This document shows positions 17,235 through 25,606 of a stretch of DNA of 64,000 nucleotides, in pieces. Position 1 is the stretch's first letter. Each line of letters begins with the position of its first letter. The position numbers and the translations under genes were made by a program. This DNA is from CAXBPY01 sp003455275. GTDB taxonomy: Bacteria > Bacteroidota > Bacteroidia > Chitinophagales > UBA10324. Under the pieces are notes generated by a model. That model saw nothing but the letters and a program-made list of their open reading frames with translations, had not been told where the DNA came from and did no database searches. The stretch lies in the NCBI GenBank assembly GCA_963977675.1, contig CAXBPY010000002.1, forward strand, positions 16,179 to 80,178, given 5' to 3'.

Positions 17235-18011
17235 ATGAATAAAATTTTACTCCTAATAAGCTTCGCGTTATTTTTTTCTATAAATGCAAAAAGTCAATGT
17301 ACCCCTTCTTTTCAGGGAAGCGGTGCTGGCATTGAACCAGATAGCGCAACCAATTTACCACATGCAATTGAGGGCTTACCATATGATGCCTCAGTTCAAT
17401 TTAAGGCTCCACTGGATACAACTGCCTCAGTTGGTGGTTTTCCGGTAAACATTACAATTGAAGATATCACTATCACAAGTGTTACCGGCCTCTCATCCAT
17501 TCCAAATATTTCTCCATTCACTTATGTTCCAAATCCTGCTACAGGAGTTTTCTTGGGCGGCGGATTGGGATGTATTCAAATTACCGGCACTCCTGCAATT
17601 GGAAGCGCGGGCACTTATCCGATCACTGTAAGCTTAGATGTTCACTTTCATATTATTGGAACAACTCAACAATTAACTCAACCTCAAACTGTATCATTCT
17701 ATAAAATTGTAGTTGACTCAAATACAGCCGCTCCTTCAATCAGCAAGGGGAAATTTGATGTTGCCCAAAATTTTCCAAATCCATTTTCAACTAAAACAAG
17801 CCTGAGTTTTAATCTTCCTGTTGCTTCACAGGTTAATTTCAAGGTTTATGATTTGGTAGGAAATGTTATGGAGGAAAAAGTTATTGACGGAAAATCCGGA
17901 GTGAACACATTTATTTTTGATGGATCAGATTTAGATGAAGGAATTTATTTCTATAGTTTAGAAAGCAACAATGCTATTCTGACCAAGAGATTAATAATTG
18001 AAAGAAAATAA
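17235..18011 (+). CDS. Secreted T9SS-sorted protein, paralogue of the preceding cargo protein
   Basis: The 258-residue product has a signal peptide cut near SQC, a domain of about 150 residues, and a T9SS type A sorting domain of about 80 residues starting at FDVAQNFPNPFS. The first domain contains GLPYDASVQF, YVPNPATG and GCIQITGTPAIGSAGTYPI. These align with GQPYDQDVTF, VYDPATS and GCVKVCGTPLQNGTYNI of the preceding protein, so the two share a domain, although this one lacks the PKD and Ig-like repeats. It is likely exported by T9SS and attached to or released from the surface. It has its own promoter-like element and is followed by a strong terminator, so it is probably monocistronic. Confidence 0.85.
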   Translation: MNKILLLISFALFFSINAKSQCTPSFQGSGAGIEPDSATNLPHAIEGLPYDASVQFKAPLDTTASVGGFPVNITIEDITITSVTGLSSIPNISPFTYVPNPATGVFLGGGLGCIQITGTPAIGSAGTYPITVSLDVHFHIIGTTQQLTQPQTVSFYKIVVDSNTAAPSISKGKFDVAQNFPNPFSTKTSLSFNLPVASQVNFKVYDLVGNVMEEKVIDGKSGVNTFIFDGSDLDEGIYFYSLESNNAILTKRLIIERK

Positions 18012-18030
18012 TTACTGATAAATTATCTGA

Positions 18031-18064
18031 GAAAAGCAAGACAAATCGTCTTGCTTTTCTTTTT
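18031..18064 (+). terminator. Strong intrinsic terminator
   Basis: A perfect 13-bp stem, AGAAAAGCAAGAC (18031-18043) with GTCTTGCTTTTCT (18049-18061), encloses the loop AAATC and is followed by Ts. It ends the transcript of the T9SS cargo gene. Confidence 0.9.
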
Positions 18065-18126
18065 ACAGGAAATTTTTTTTGACCACATTTGCGACCAACA
18101 AAAACTTAAATCAAATAAATAAAATT

Positions 18127-18291
18127 ATGGGAAGAGGAGATAAACGATCAGCCAAAGGAAAAAGATTCAAAGGATCATACGGCAACTCGCGTCCGCAGCG
18201 TGCAAAGAAAAATGCTCCTGCAAAAACAGCAGCACCGGCTCCGGCTAAAAAAACCGCTAAGAAGGCTGCAACTAAAAAGAAAGCTGAATAG
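18127..18291 (+). CDS. 30S ribosomal protein THX
   Basis: This 54-residue basic protein opens MGRGDKRSAKGKRFKGSYG, the signature of ribosomal protein THX (bTHX), which sits in the head of the small subunit in Thermus and occurs in Bacteroidota. The conserved part ends near residue 30 and is followed by an Ala/Lys/Pro-rich tail. The frame is open upstream to 18079, but the ATG at 18127 is the family start. The gene stands alone between two strong terminators, so it has its own promoter; CACATTTG at about 18092 is a likely -7 element. Confidence 0.92.
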   Translation: MGRGDKRSAKGKRFKGSYGNSRPQRAKKNAPAKTAAPAPAKKTAKKAATKKKAE

Positions 18292-18315
18292 TTTTTTTAA
18301 AATTAAAAAGTCTGT

Positions 18316-18347
18316 AACCCTGATTCAAAACGAATCAGGGTTTTTCT
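18316..18347 (+). terminator. Intrinsic terminator after the THX gene
   Basis: The perfect 11-bp stem AACCCTGATTC/GAATCAGGGTT with loop AAAAC runs into a T-rich stretch. It also separates the THX gene from the convergent operon. Confidence 0.9.
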
Positions 18348-18366
18348 TTTTTATCAAAAGGATCAG

Positions 18367-19104
18367 TCAATAAGGGTAAACGGAAATCTCATTCTCATTC
18401 ATTACCCAAAGACAATGTTGAGCCACACGAACCAGTTTCGAATTTTCGGGAAGTACTGTGATCAAACGCTCTTCAAAATTTTTTGATAAATAAGTGAAAA
18501 GCGAATTTCCTTTTTGATAAAAAATATTTCCATTGACCACCTGAAATTGCTTCACCCCTTTAAGAGGGATTTTATAAATGAATGAACCAAACATATCGAA
18601 AGCTAGTATTCCCTGTGTTGAATCACTAACATAGAGCATTTGATTTTCCTCCATCATAAACTCAGGGTGAAATGCTTCAGAAGAAATTGAATTCAGCTGC
18701 ACAGTTTCCTCTGTCTCTTTTAATTTCATATCAAATTTTTTCATTTTCATTTCTGCCTCATCATATACCCAAAAGCCACCATCGCCTGAATTACAAGCCA
18801 CAGAAGGGTTCTGAATTCCAATAAATGATAAATTAATGTCCGTAATATATGAGAGAGTATTATCAAGAAAATAAATTGAACTGCTATTCCGATAAAGAAC
18901 AAGGATTTTCAGTGAATTGGTGGCATCAATGGTTGCAACCTCTCCTTCTGCTTTTACCTGAAATTCAAATTGCCAGACACCCGTAGAATCATATTTAACT
19001 ATTTGATTTTTGTCAGTAACTACATAAGTATTCTTCAGATTATCGGTGGTAAAAAACAAAGCGTGTAATTGAATTGCAAACAACAGGTGCCAGATCGGTT
19101 GCAT
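18367..19104 (-). CDS. Exported protein of unknown function, beta-propeller-like
   Basis: This 245-residue product starts with a hydrophobic signal-like segment (HLLFAIQLHALFF). It then shows repeated blocks of the form 'VVTDKNQIVKYD', 'IYFLDNTLSYITDI', 'FWVYDEAEM', 'LYVSDSTQGILAFD' and 'LWVMNENEISVYPY', spaced about 40-45 residues apart. This is typical of a small six-bladed beta-propeller of the NHL or 6-bladed class. The start overlaps by one base the lpxH stop, so it is the last gene of the LUD-lpxH operon. Conserved function is not evident. A link with lipid A metabolism is only suggested by the operon. Confidence 0.65.
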   Translation of the reverse strand: MQPIWHLLFAIQLHALFFTTDNLKNTYVVTDKNQIVKYDSTGVWQFEFQVKAEGEVATIDATNSLKILVLYRNSSSIYFLDNTLSYITDINLSFIGIQNPSVACNSGDGGFWVYDEAEMKMKKFDMKLKETEETVQLNSISSEAFHPEFMMEENQMLYVSDSTQGILAFDMFGSFIYKIPLKGVKQFQVVNGNIFYQKGNSLFTYLSKNFEERLITVLPENSKLVRVAQHCLWVMNENEISVYPY

Positions 19105-19880
19105 CAGTTTTGTTTTTTATAGAATTTCAATTCAACCTTCACGCCATCAAATACCGCATAACTATTATAACGAAGCCAGTCTCCCGTATTGATGTAGTGA
19201 CTGCTTTCACTCAGTTTGAAATCAAGTGCAAGGTGTCTGTGTCCAAAAATAAAATAGTCGAAATGTTCCTGGCTTAACTTCTCTCTGCAATAACCAATCA
19301 GCCATTCTTTCTTTTCGGTTAAGAATTTTTCTTCAACATTTCCATTCAGCCAACGATTGTCATAACTCCATTTTTTGCCCAACCAGACTCCGAAATTGGG
19401 GTGAAGCCGGGCAAAGCACCAGCGAAAAAATTTTGCATGAAATATTTTTTTTATGAATTTGTATTTGTAATCGCCTGGCCCTAATCCATCGCCATGGCCT
19501 ATATGAAATTTCCTGCCATTACATTCAAAACTACTTTCATGGTGAAGAACTTTTATTCCCAGTTCTTCTTCAAAATAATTTTTCATCCATTGATCGTGAT
19601 TTCCGGAAAAAAAATAAATCGGAATTTTTTTATCAGAGAGCGTTGCAAGTTTTCCAAGCACACGAACAAAACCTTTCGGTACTACCTCTCGATATTCAAA
19701 CCAGAAATCAAACAAATCACCCAGAAGGAAAATGCATTGAGCATCCGTTGAAATTTCATCAAGCCAGTTGATAAATAATCTTTCGCGTGCTAAACTTTTT
19801 TCGCGATTCGGTACACCGAGATGCAAATCGCTTACGAAATAAATTTTTTTTCCGGATTCAACCGTTGAGGGAAATTGCAT
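19104..19880 (-). CDS. lpxH: UDP-2,3-diacylglucosamine diphosphatase LpxH
   Basis: LpxH hydrolyses UDP-2,3-diacylglucosamine to lipid X and UMP in lipid A synthesis at the inner membrane. This 258-residue protein has the calcineurin-like metallophosphoesterase motifs in order: SDLHLG (D18, H20), LLGDLFDFWFEY near residue 55, SGNHDQWM near residue 98, HIGHGDGLGPGD near residue 130, and a late FGHRHLALD. All expected metal ligands are visible. It is the middle gene of a three-gene operon joined by one-base overlaps. With LpxK at the window start, two lipid A genes are present but are not adjacent. Confidence 0.93.
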   Translation of the reverse strand: MQFPSTVESGKKIYFVSDLHLGVPNREKSLARERLFINWLDEISTDAQCIFLLGDLFDFWFEYREVVPKGFVRVLGKLATLSDKKIPIYFFSGNHDQWMKNYFEEELGIKVLHHESSFECNGRKFHIGHGDGLGPGDYKYKFIKKIFHAKFFRWCFARLHPNFGVWLGKKWSYDNRWLNGNVEEKFLTEKKEWLIGYCREKLSQEHFDYFIFGHRHLALDFKLSESSHYINTGDWLRYNSYAVFDGVKVELKFYKKQN

Positions 19881-20524
19881 CAGCGAACAGGGTCGTCAAT
19901 CAAAAAAACATAAACCTCCTTTGGTCCATGCGCTCCCAGCACCAAAGTTTTTTCAATATCGGCTGTACGGCTAGGTCCGGTGGCGAATGAGATCATTGAT
20001 GGAAGATTCCCTTCATACTTTTTCTGCAGAAATTGTGTAGCATCTTTCAAATCAAAAAACAATTGGGAAGTGTATGCAACAGTTATATGAACCGGAGGAA
20101 AAATCGGAAGGGTACGCCCGCTAAGTTGCCTGCTTGAGAGCAGCACAGTTCCGGTCCTGGCAATCAAACATTCACAAAGTGTAACGCCCGCATCTGCTTT
20201 GTCCAAAGATTTTCCGACACGGCATTTATTAAAATCAAACCGTTGAAATAAATCTTGCAGCGGATTTTCCCAGCAGAACAAGTGATTCCATTTTTTCTCT
20301 TCGGCTACATGCGAAATAGAATTTATAAATTCATTAATGCTGGCGCAGTAAATAAAATTTCCCTGAATCTTAGTGAACTCCTGGGCAAAAATTATATCGA
20401 GCGAATCCTCAGGCGCTTTATAAACAGATAAATTCTGATCAGTGTTTGGAAAAGGAACCGAAGTTTTATGAATCAGTGCTTTCCGGATTTTTTTGAGAAC
20501 TCTTTCCTTGCTGGTTGGTTCCAT
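19880..20524 (-). CDS. LUD-domain protein (LutC/YkgG family)
   Basis: This 214-residue protein starts MEPTSKERVLKKIRKALI. The frame runs 30 codons further upstream, but this ATG was chosen as the typical LutC/YkgG opening. Central segments DKADAGVTLCECLIARTGTVLL and a C-terminal FATGPSRTADIEKTLVLGAHGPKEVYVFL are characteristic of LUD proteins. Relatives are subunits of lactate utilisation complexes (LutABC). No lutA- or lutB-like gene is present here, so the role is open; lone LUD proteins upstream of lpxH genes would be worth comparing. The stop overlaps the lpxH start by one base. Confidence 0.85.
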   Translation of the reverse strand: MEPTSKERVLKKIRKALIHKTSVPFPNTDQNLSVYKAPEDSLDIIFAQEFTKIQGNFIYCASINEFINSISHVAEEKKWNHLFCWENPLQDLFQRFDFNKCRVGKSLDKADAGVTLCECLIARTGTVLLSSRQLSGRTLPIFPPVHITVAYTSQLFFDLKDATQFLQKKYEGNLPSMISFATGPSRTADIEKTLVLGAHGPKEVYVFLIDDPVR

Positions 20525-20665
20525 GTTTTCAATACTTGCACAAATGTAATTGTTTGAACAATTAAAGTAAGGTAAAGTGATATCCATTGATAAACAACAA
20601 CTGCACTTATTCAATCAAACTATTAAACAAAATCCATTATACATGATTCCCAAATTGGCTCCTCT

Positions 20666-20673
20666 TATATTTG
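20666..20673 (+). promoter_or_regulatory. Probable -7 element TATATTTG of the ABC importer operon
   Basis: TATATTTG fits TAnnTTTG exactly and lies 11 bases before the binding-protein start, which implies a very short leader. Confidence 0.45.
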
Positions 20674-20683
20674 TTTTCACTGA

Positions 20684-22513
20684 ATGAAATTCAATAAATT
20701 TTTTTTCGTACTAACAATTGTCATTGCTTCATGCAATACTGAAACAACCCAACAGTCGGCTCCTGATAATTCAAAAGTACTCACGCTGGCTGATGGCGAT
20801 TACATTCAGTTTCCGGATGCAACAAAATGGAATGCTGACTGGAAAAAAGATAACACGCTCACCATTCACTGGATGCAGGAACCTGATAATCTGCATCCGT
20901 GCAACGGGCGCACGCTCTCCCGCTCCGTGGTGTTCTCGCTTATACATCGTTCGCTTGTAGCGCTCAATCCGCTTACGAGAAAACTTGCGGCTGATTTGAT
21001 AAAAGAAATTCCGGAATCTGCAGATGGAAAAACTTTTCACTTCACTTTGCAAGATGAGCCGGCATTTAATGATGGAACGAAACTCACCACCGACGATGTA
21101 TTGTTTTCATTCAAGACTTACAAATGTTCGCTTGTGAATTCGGCAGTTCGCAATTCATCAAACGGGATTGAAAATGTAACAGCTGAAAGTGCTGAATCTT
21201 TCACCATCACTTTTAAAAATGTTTTGGCCGGAAATCTTTTTTCGCTCACCGATTTCCCAATACTCGAGCGAAAATTTTATGATGCTGAAAATGTGTTGGG
21301 AAAATATTCATTCACCGATTTTGAAAAAGAAATGGTTGCCACAAAAGCCGATGCGCTCAGCATTTGGGCACAAAATTTTAACGACGGAAAATTTGGCAAT
21401 GATGTTTCGCTCATTCAGGGATTAGGTGCTTACCAAATTACCGACTGGCAGCGCGGGCAAACACTCACGCTCACGAAAAAAGAAAATCACTGGACACAAA
21501 AACTTTCTTCTGATATACTGAATCGCGCTTCGCCTGAAAAAATAATTTTCAAAATCATTACCGATGAAAATGCGCTGCTGCTTGCTGCACGAAACCAGGA
21601 TTTTGATGCAAGCTTTTGGTTACCGGGAAAGGTGCTGATGGATTTGCAAAAAGATTCAGTGTTCAATCAGAATTATTATTCGTGCTACACGGCAAGTTAC
21701 GATTACTCCTACATTGGTTTCAATACAAAACCTACTGACAGCAAGCGCGCCGAAATATTTGATGACCTGAATGTGCGCAAAGCATTTGCCTTGCTCACGC
21801 CGGTCGATCAAATCATTGCAAACCTGCTTGGCGGGAAAGCATTGCGAATGACTTCCATCGTTTCTCCTCTGAAAAAAGATGTTTTCGTTTCATGGTTGAA
21901 GCCTTATGAATTCAATATTGATGAAGCGAAAAAATTATTGAGTGATGCCGGCTGGAGCGACACCGATGGCGATAAAATTCTTGATAAAAAAATCGGCGGA
22001 AAAAAAATTGAAATGAAAGTGGAATTGCTTTTCCCACTCGGGCCCAGCGTGATTCGCGACATGGCTCTGCTGCTTAAAGATGCTTATGCGAAAGCGGGAA
22101 TTGATTTGCAGCCAGTGGTGCTCGACCCGAATGCGCTTGGTGCGCGCCTGGTGCAACACGACTTTGATATGTATCTCGGCGGATTGAGTTCTTCTTCGGC
22201 TCCCGATGATTTCACAAACAGCTGGAGTCATTCATCATGGCAAAATCATGGAATGAATTTTACCGGCTTCGGCAACGGAGCAACCGATGCCATCATTGAT
22301 TCCATTAAATCATGCCTGAATGAATCAAAGCGAATTGAAACTGAGCGCGCATTTCAGAAAATGGTGTATGACGATTATCCGATTATCCCGCTTTACTACA
22401 ATGTGAAAAAGATTGCAGTGAATCGCCGCTGGGCAAATGTTATCGTGTGTTTTGATAAGCCATACATCTTGTTTGGCAATCTTGAGTTGATGAGCAATAA
22501 ACTTTCGTATTGA
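20684..22513 (+). CDS. ABC transporter solute-binding lipoprotein (SBP_bac_5, oligopeptide type)
   Basis: The 609-residue protein has a lipobox (VIASC, acylated Cys17) and the family 5 binding-protein fold used by Opp/Dpp-type importers. Visible landmarks are the early IHWMQEPDNLHPCNG segment, LVALNPLTRKLAADL, the FTLQDEPAFNDGTKLTTDDVLFSF signature, LNVRKAFALLTPVDQI, and a C-terminal YDDYPIIPLYYNVKKIAVNRRW. The substrate is likely a peptide or another larger solute but cannot be fixed. It is followed after 3 bases by two permease genes, so this is the first gene of an importer operon. No ATPase gene is adjacent. Confidence 0.9.
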   Translation: MKFNKFFFVLTIVIASCNTETTQQSAPDNSKVLTLADGDYIQFPDATKWNADWKKDNTLTIHWMQEPDNLHPCNGRTLSRSVVFSLIHRSLVALNPLTRKLAADLIKEIPESADGKTFHFTLQDEPAFNDGTKLTTDDVLFSFKTYKCSLVNSAVRNSSNGIENVTAESAESFTITFKNVLAGNLFSLTDFPILERKFYDAENVLGKYSFTDFEKEMVATKADALSIWAQNFNDGKFGNDVSLIQGLGAYQITDWQRGQTLTLTKKENHWTQKLSSDILNRASPEKIIFKIITDENALLLAARNQDFDASFWLPGKVLMDLQKDSVFNQNYYSCYTASYDYSYIGFNTKPTDSKRAEIFDDLNVRKAFALLTPVDQIIANLLGGKALRMTSIVSPLKKDVFVSWLKPYEFNIDEAKKLLSDAGWSDTDGDKILDKKIGGKKIEMKVELLFPLGPSVIRDMALLLKDAYAKAGIDLQPVVLDPNALGARLVQHDFDMYLGGLSSSSAPDDFTNSWSHSSWQNHGMNFTGFGNGATDAIIDSIKSCLNESKRIETERAFQKMVYDDYPIIPLYYNVKKIAVNRRWANVIVCFDKPYILFGNLELMSNKLSY

Positions 22514-22516
22514 TTC

Positions 22517-23617
22517 ATGCGCCGCCGAATCATTACACGAATTCTCTGGTTGTTCCCGGCGCTTCTTTTTGTTTCAATGTTGGTTTTTTTCATCACGCAA
22601 CCGCAGGTTGATTTATCAAAGCTTAATGATCAACCGGCGGATATTTTTTCAGTGAATCAACTTCATTCTCAATCAAAACTTCCGCTTTTTTATTTTACCG
22701 TTACCTCGCTAAACGAGCCCGACACTGTTTGGAAAATGACTGGCGATGAAAAGGAAAAGTTGCGCCTAAATTCTTCATGGAAAAAATATGTTCCTGCCAT
22801 TCACTTTCATGCCGATAATCAGTATCACCGATGGCTTTTCGGCGATGACGAAAGCGGCTCGAAAGGAATTCTCAGGGGAGATTTCGGAAAATCTGCACAA
22901 ACGGGTTTGCCAGTAACCACGCAACTGCTGCCGAGGTTTTGCCGCTCGTTTGTTATAGTTTTTGTTTCACTATTGCTCGCTTTTTTCATTAGCATTCCGG
23001 TTTCGGTTTTTATGGTGTTGAACCCTCAGAAATTATTTTCAAAAACACTGCATGCCATTTTTCTTGTTCTCTATATCGCTCCAACCTTTTGGATCGCTGT
23101 TTTGTTGCTCATGCTTTTTGCCAATCCAAAAATGTTTTCTGTTTTTCCGTTGAGCGGCTGGCCAGAGAGCGGCTCAGGATTTCTTTCATATTGCTATCAT
23201 CTCATTCTTCCGGTCACTTGCTACTCGCTTGGTGCCATTGCATACTTCACCCGAATGCTTGAAACCAATCTGAAAGAAATTCTTCATTCAGAATTTATCA
23301 CAACGGCGCGCGCAAAAGGTTTGGCGCAGACAAAATCTGTTTTTCGTCATGCACTTCCGCACGCGATTATTCCTTCGCTCACCTTGCTTGGATATTTATT
23401 TCCGCTGGCAGTTAGCGGCAGCGTGATTATCGAAACTGTTTTTTCCATTCCCGGTATGAGTCAGATGCTTTACCAGGCGGCTTTGGCCCAGGATGTACCT
23501 GTGCTTGCAGCCATCTGCGTACTTTCTTGTTTACTCACACTCACCGGATTTTTACTCACAGAAATTTTGCAGGCATTCATTGACCCGCGGCTTCGAAATT
23601 ATTCTCAACCATCATGA
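22517..23617 (+). CDS. ABC transporter permease, DppB/OppB-type
   Basis: This 366-residue inner-membrane protein has a first membrane segment near residues 10-28. A periplasmic region of about 100 residues follows, which is longer than in proteobacterial DppB. Then come at least five membrane helices. The cytoplasmic EAA loop is FITTARAKGLAQTKSVFRHALPHAIIPSL, which contacts the ATPase. The end of the protein has the usual FIDPRLR segment. It partners with the next permease, whose start overlaps its stop (ATGA). The ATPase that would drive transport is not encoded in this window. Confidence 0.9.
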   Translation: MRRRIITRILWLFPALLFVSMLVFFITQPQVDLSKLNDQPADIFSVNQLHSQSKLPLFYFTVTSLNEPDTVWKMTGDEKEKLRLNSSWKKYVPAIHFHADNQYHRWLFGDDESGSKGILRGDFGKSAQTGLPVTTQLLPRFCRSFVIVFVSLLLAFFISIPVSVFMVLNPQKLFSKTLHAIFLVLYIAPTFWIAVLLLMLFANPKMFSVFPLSGWPESGSGFLSYCYHLILPVTCYSLGAIAYFTRMLETNLKEILHSEFITTARAKGLAQTKSVFRHALPHAIIPSLTLLGYLFPLAVSGSVIIETVFSIPGMSQMLYQAALAQDVPVLAAICVLSCLLTLTGFLLTEILQAFIDPRLRNYSQPS

Positions 23618-24660
23618 GCACCGAAGCTATAATTCCTCCAAAAAATAACCGCGCGCTTCGGGCAGGAGTGATCTTGCTTCTGGCTTTGTTGGCATTATGT
23701 TTTGGAATTTTATTTCCATCGGTTTTTGTTTTTGAAAATGACTGGAACAATATTCTTCAGCCACCATCTTCCTCTCATTTATTCGGAACCACTTCGCAGG
23801 GAATGGATTTGTTTGCCGGAATAATTAACGGGCTTGGCACTTCAATGCTTGTTGCATTTCTCGCTGTTGTGCACTCTGCTATTATTGGTTTTCCGCTTGC
23901 ATTGTTTTGCTCGGCAACGGGAAACAAAGGGCGGGCCGGAATTATTCAGGTGATGGTGTTTTTATTATTCGCTTTCGTTTCGTGGTTCTATTCTTTTTAT
24001 GTCAGAAGATTTTACAATGAAGATTCTTCTGTGCAAACAGTAATTTCTTTTTTGATTTTCATTCTCATGCTTCTCGCAGGATTTTTGATCTCCAAAAAAA
24101 TATTTTCGTTCAGCAAAAATTTCATTTCAGTTTCTCTTCCGGTTGACACATTATTTACCACCCTTGCCGATATCATTACTTCGTTTCCCATGCTGATGAT
24201 CATACTGACGATTACTGCGCTTTCAAAACCATCGCTGTGGTTAGTTATTCTGGTTATTGGGCTTACCACCTGGACAGGAATATTCCGCATTGTCAGATCA
24301 GCGGCAATGCAAGTAATGCAACAGGATTTTATAACTGCTGCGCGTGCCATGGGAACGAACGAAGCACGGATAATCATGAAACATATTTTGCCCGCAGTGC
24401 TTCCGCTACTTGCAGTTCACATTGCATTTACTTTTTCGGCAGCAATTGTTCTGGAATCTGCACTCTCATTTCTCGGCGCTGGACTGCCGGTTGGTACTGT
24501 TACACTCGGTTCGCTGCTGGCCGATGCCAAATCAAATTTCAGCGCGTGGTGGCTGGTTGTTTTTCCCGGGGCAATTTTGTTTCTTCTTTTATTATCGCTC
24601 CAACTTATTGCAAGTGGTTTACAGAAAAAATTTAATCCAAGATTACATTCGTCCTTATGA
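23614..24660 (+). CDS. ABC transporter permease, DppC/OppC-type
   Basis: This 348-residue inner-membrane protein is the second permease of the importer. An N-terminal helix, a periplasmic segment with HLFGTTSQGMDLFAGIING (the typical GTDxxGRD-like site of DppC proteins, here degenerate), and several helices follow. The EAA loop reads FITAARAMGTNEARIIMKHILPAVLPLL, and ESALSFLGAGLP follows as usual for DppC. It overlaps both neighbours by 4 bases (ATGA), so translation is coupled with the upstream permease and with the downstream DUF4286 gene. Confidence 0.9.
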   Translation: MSTEAIIPPKNNRALRAGVILLLALLALCFGILFPSVFVFENDWNNILQPPSSSHLFGTTSQGMDLFAGIINGLGTSMLVAFLAVVHSAIIGFPLALFCSATGNKGRAGIIQVMVFLLFAFVSWFYSFYVRRFYNEDSSVQTVISFLIFILMLLAGFLISKKIFSFSKNFISVSLPVDTLFTTLADIITSFPMLMIILTITALSKPSLWLVILVIGLTTWTGIFRIVRSAAMQVMQQDFITAARAMGTNEARIIMKHILPAVLPLLAVHIAFTFSAAIVLESALSFLGAGLPVGTVTLGSLLADAKSNFSAWWLVVFPGAILFLLLLSLQLIASGLQKKFNPRLHSSL

Positions 24661-24974
24661 TAATTTATAATGTCACTGTTAAGGTGGAAAGCACTGTAGC
24701 TGTTGAATGGCTTGAGTGGATGCAACAAATTCATATTCCGGATGTGATGAACACAGGATGTTTTGTTTCTTATCGTATCAGCAGTTTACTGAACGACGAA
24801 GACTCGGAGAATCCAACTTTTATTATCCAATACAATTGCGCCTCGATAGAAAACTTTAAAAAATACGAATTGCAATTCGCAACCAATCTTCGGAATGATG
24901 TGACAAAAAAATTTGGCGAACGATTCGTTGCATTTCGCACGCTGATGGAAGAAATTTCGAATAGCGGAAACTGA
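24657..24974 (+). CDS. DUF4286 family protein
   Basis: This 105-residue protein matches DUF4286: it opens IIYNVTVKVES and continues with AVEWLEWMQQIHIPDVMNTG and late YELQFATNLRNDVTKKFGERFVAFRTLM. It has no signal peptide. The fold is probably a small ferredoxin-like alpha/beta dimer, similar to the ABM-type monooxygenase fold; this is inference. The function is unknown. The start overlaps the stop of the second permease by 4 bases, so it is the last gene of the importer operon. Confidence 0.85.
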   Translation: MIIYNVTVKVESTVAVEWLEWMQQIHIPDVMNTGCFVSYRISSLLNDEDSENPTFIIQYNCASIENFKKYELQFATNLRNDVTKKFGERFVAFRTLMEEISNSGN

Positions 24975-25030
24975 AAACAATTCTGATATCTCAGTTTAAT
25001 CCAATTTATCTTTCAAAGTTTACTGAAAGA

Positions 25031-25582
25031 TTATTTCAATGGGCTTTCCTTTAGCTTGATTGTGCCCCGTATTTTTTTTATCTTATAGTTTGTCAAATCA
25101 CTGTTCGCTTCAAGGCCATCACCATAAATGATTTCATCTGCTGTTTGGATTTTAACAAACTTGTTGCTTGTTATTTTCTCAGTTTGATCATTCCATATAA
25201 GTTCCTCAGTTTCCAATTTTTCACCTTTAACATTTACAACCACAACACTGTCACGCACGATCATCTCGTGCGATTTTTCGTAGGTGACACCATAACGGGC
25301 CGTGAGCTTGCTCTCCTGCTTCAATGAATCATCGAAGAAAATAATTTTCAGTCCGTCCGGTAATTCAGAGTAGGGATTTTTATCACGATGGCGAAGAAGT
25401 GAGGGTGCCTGCATTCGGGCTTTAACTTTTCCCTGGCTGCTGTAGAGCACTTCTATATCCTTTCCGGTTTCAACTGATGCTTCTTTCGGTGAAGAAACTT
25501 TATTGATATCTGATAAATCATTTTCGCATGAGAGTAATAACGAGAGCAGAAGCGATAAAAAAAAATTAAAAAGAAATTTCAT
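25031..25582 (-). CDS. lptC: LPS export protein LptC (lipoprotein form)
   Basis: LptC passes LPS from the inner-membrane LptBFG complex to the LptA-type bridge in the periplasm. This 183-residue protein begins with a hydrophobic segment ending in a lipobox-like LLLSC (Cys19), as is common in Bacteroidota LptC. A beta-jellyroll region follows, with VLYSSQGKVKARMQAP, FFDDSLKQESKLTARYGV and a final KIKKIRGTIKLKE. The ATG at 25582 was chosen rather than 25606 because it begins the signal segment. The start is 24 bases after the pbpC stop, suggesting one transcript. An LptF/LptG-type permease is encoded about 4 kb away on the other strand. Confidence 0.85.
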   Translation of the reverse strand: MKFLFNFFLSLLLSLLLSCENDLSDINKVSSPKEASVETGKDIEVLYSSQGKVKARMQAPSLLRHRDKNPYSELPDGLKIIFFDDSLKQESKLTARYGVTYEKSHEMIVRDSVVVVNVKGEKLETEELIWNDQTEKITSNKFVKIQTADEIIYGDGLEANSDLTNYKIKKIRGTIKLKESPLK

Positions 25583-25606
25583 TCGGCCGCGAAAAATAGG
25601 AATCAA

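Noticed and set aside
25010..25031. 7-bp stem TCTTTCA/TGAAAGA between the DUF4286 and lptC genes
   Set aside because: The stem is short and AT-rich with no T tract, so a terminator call cannot be supported.
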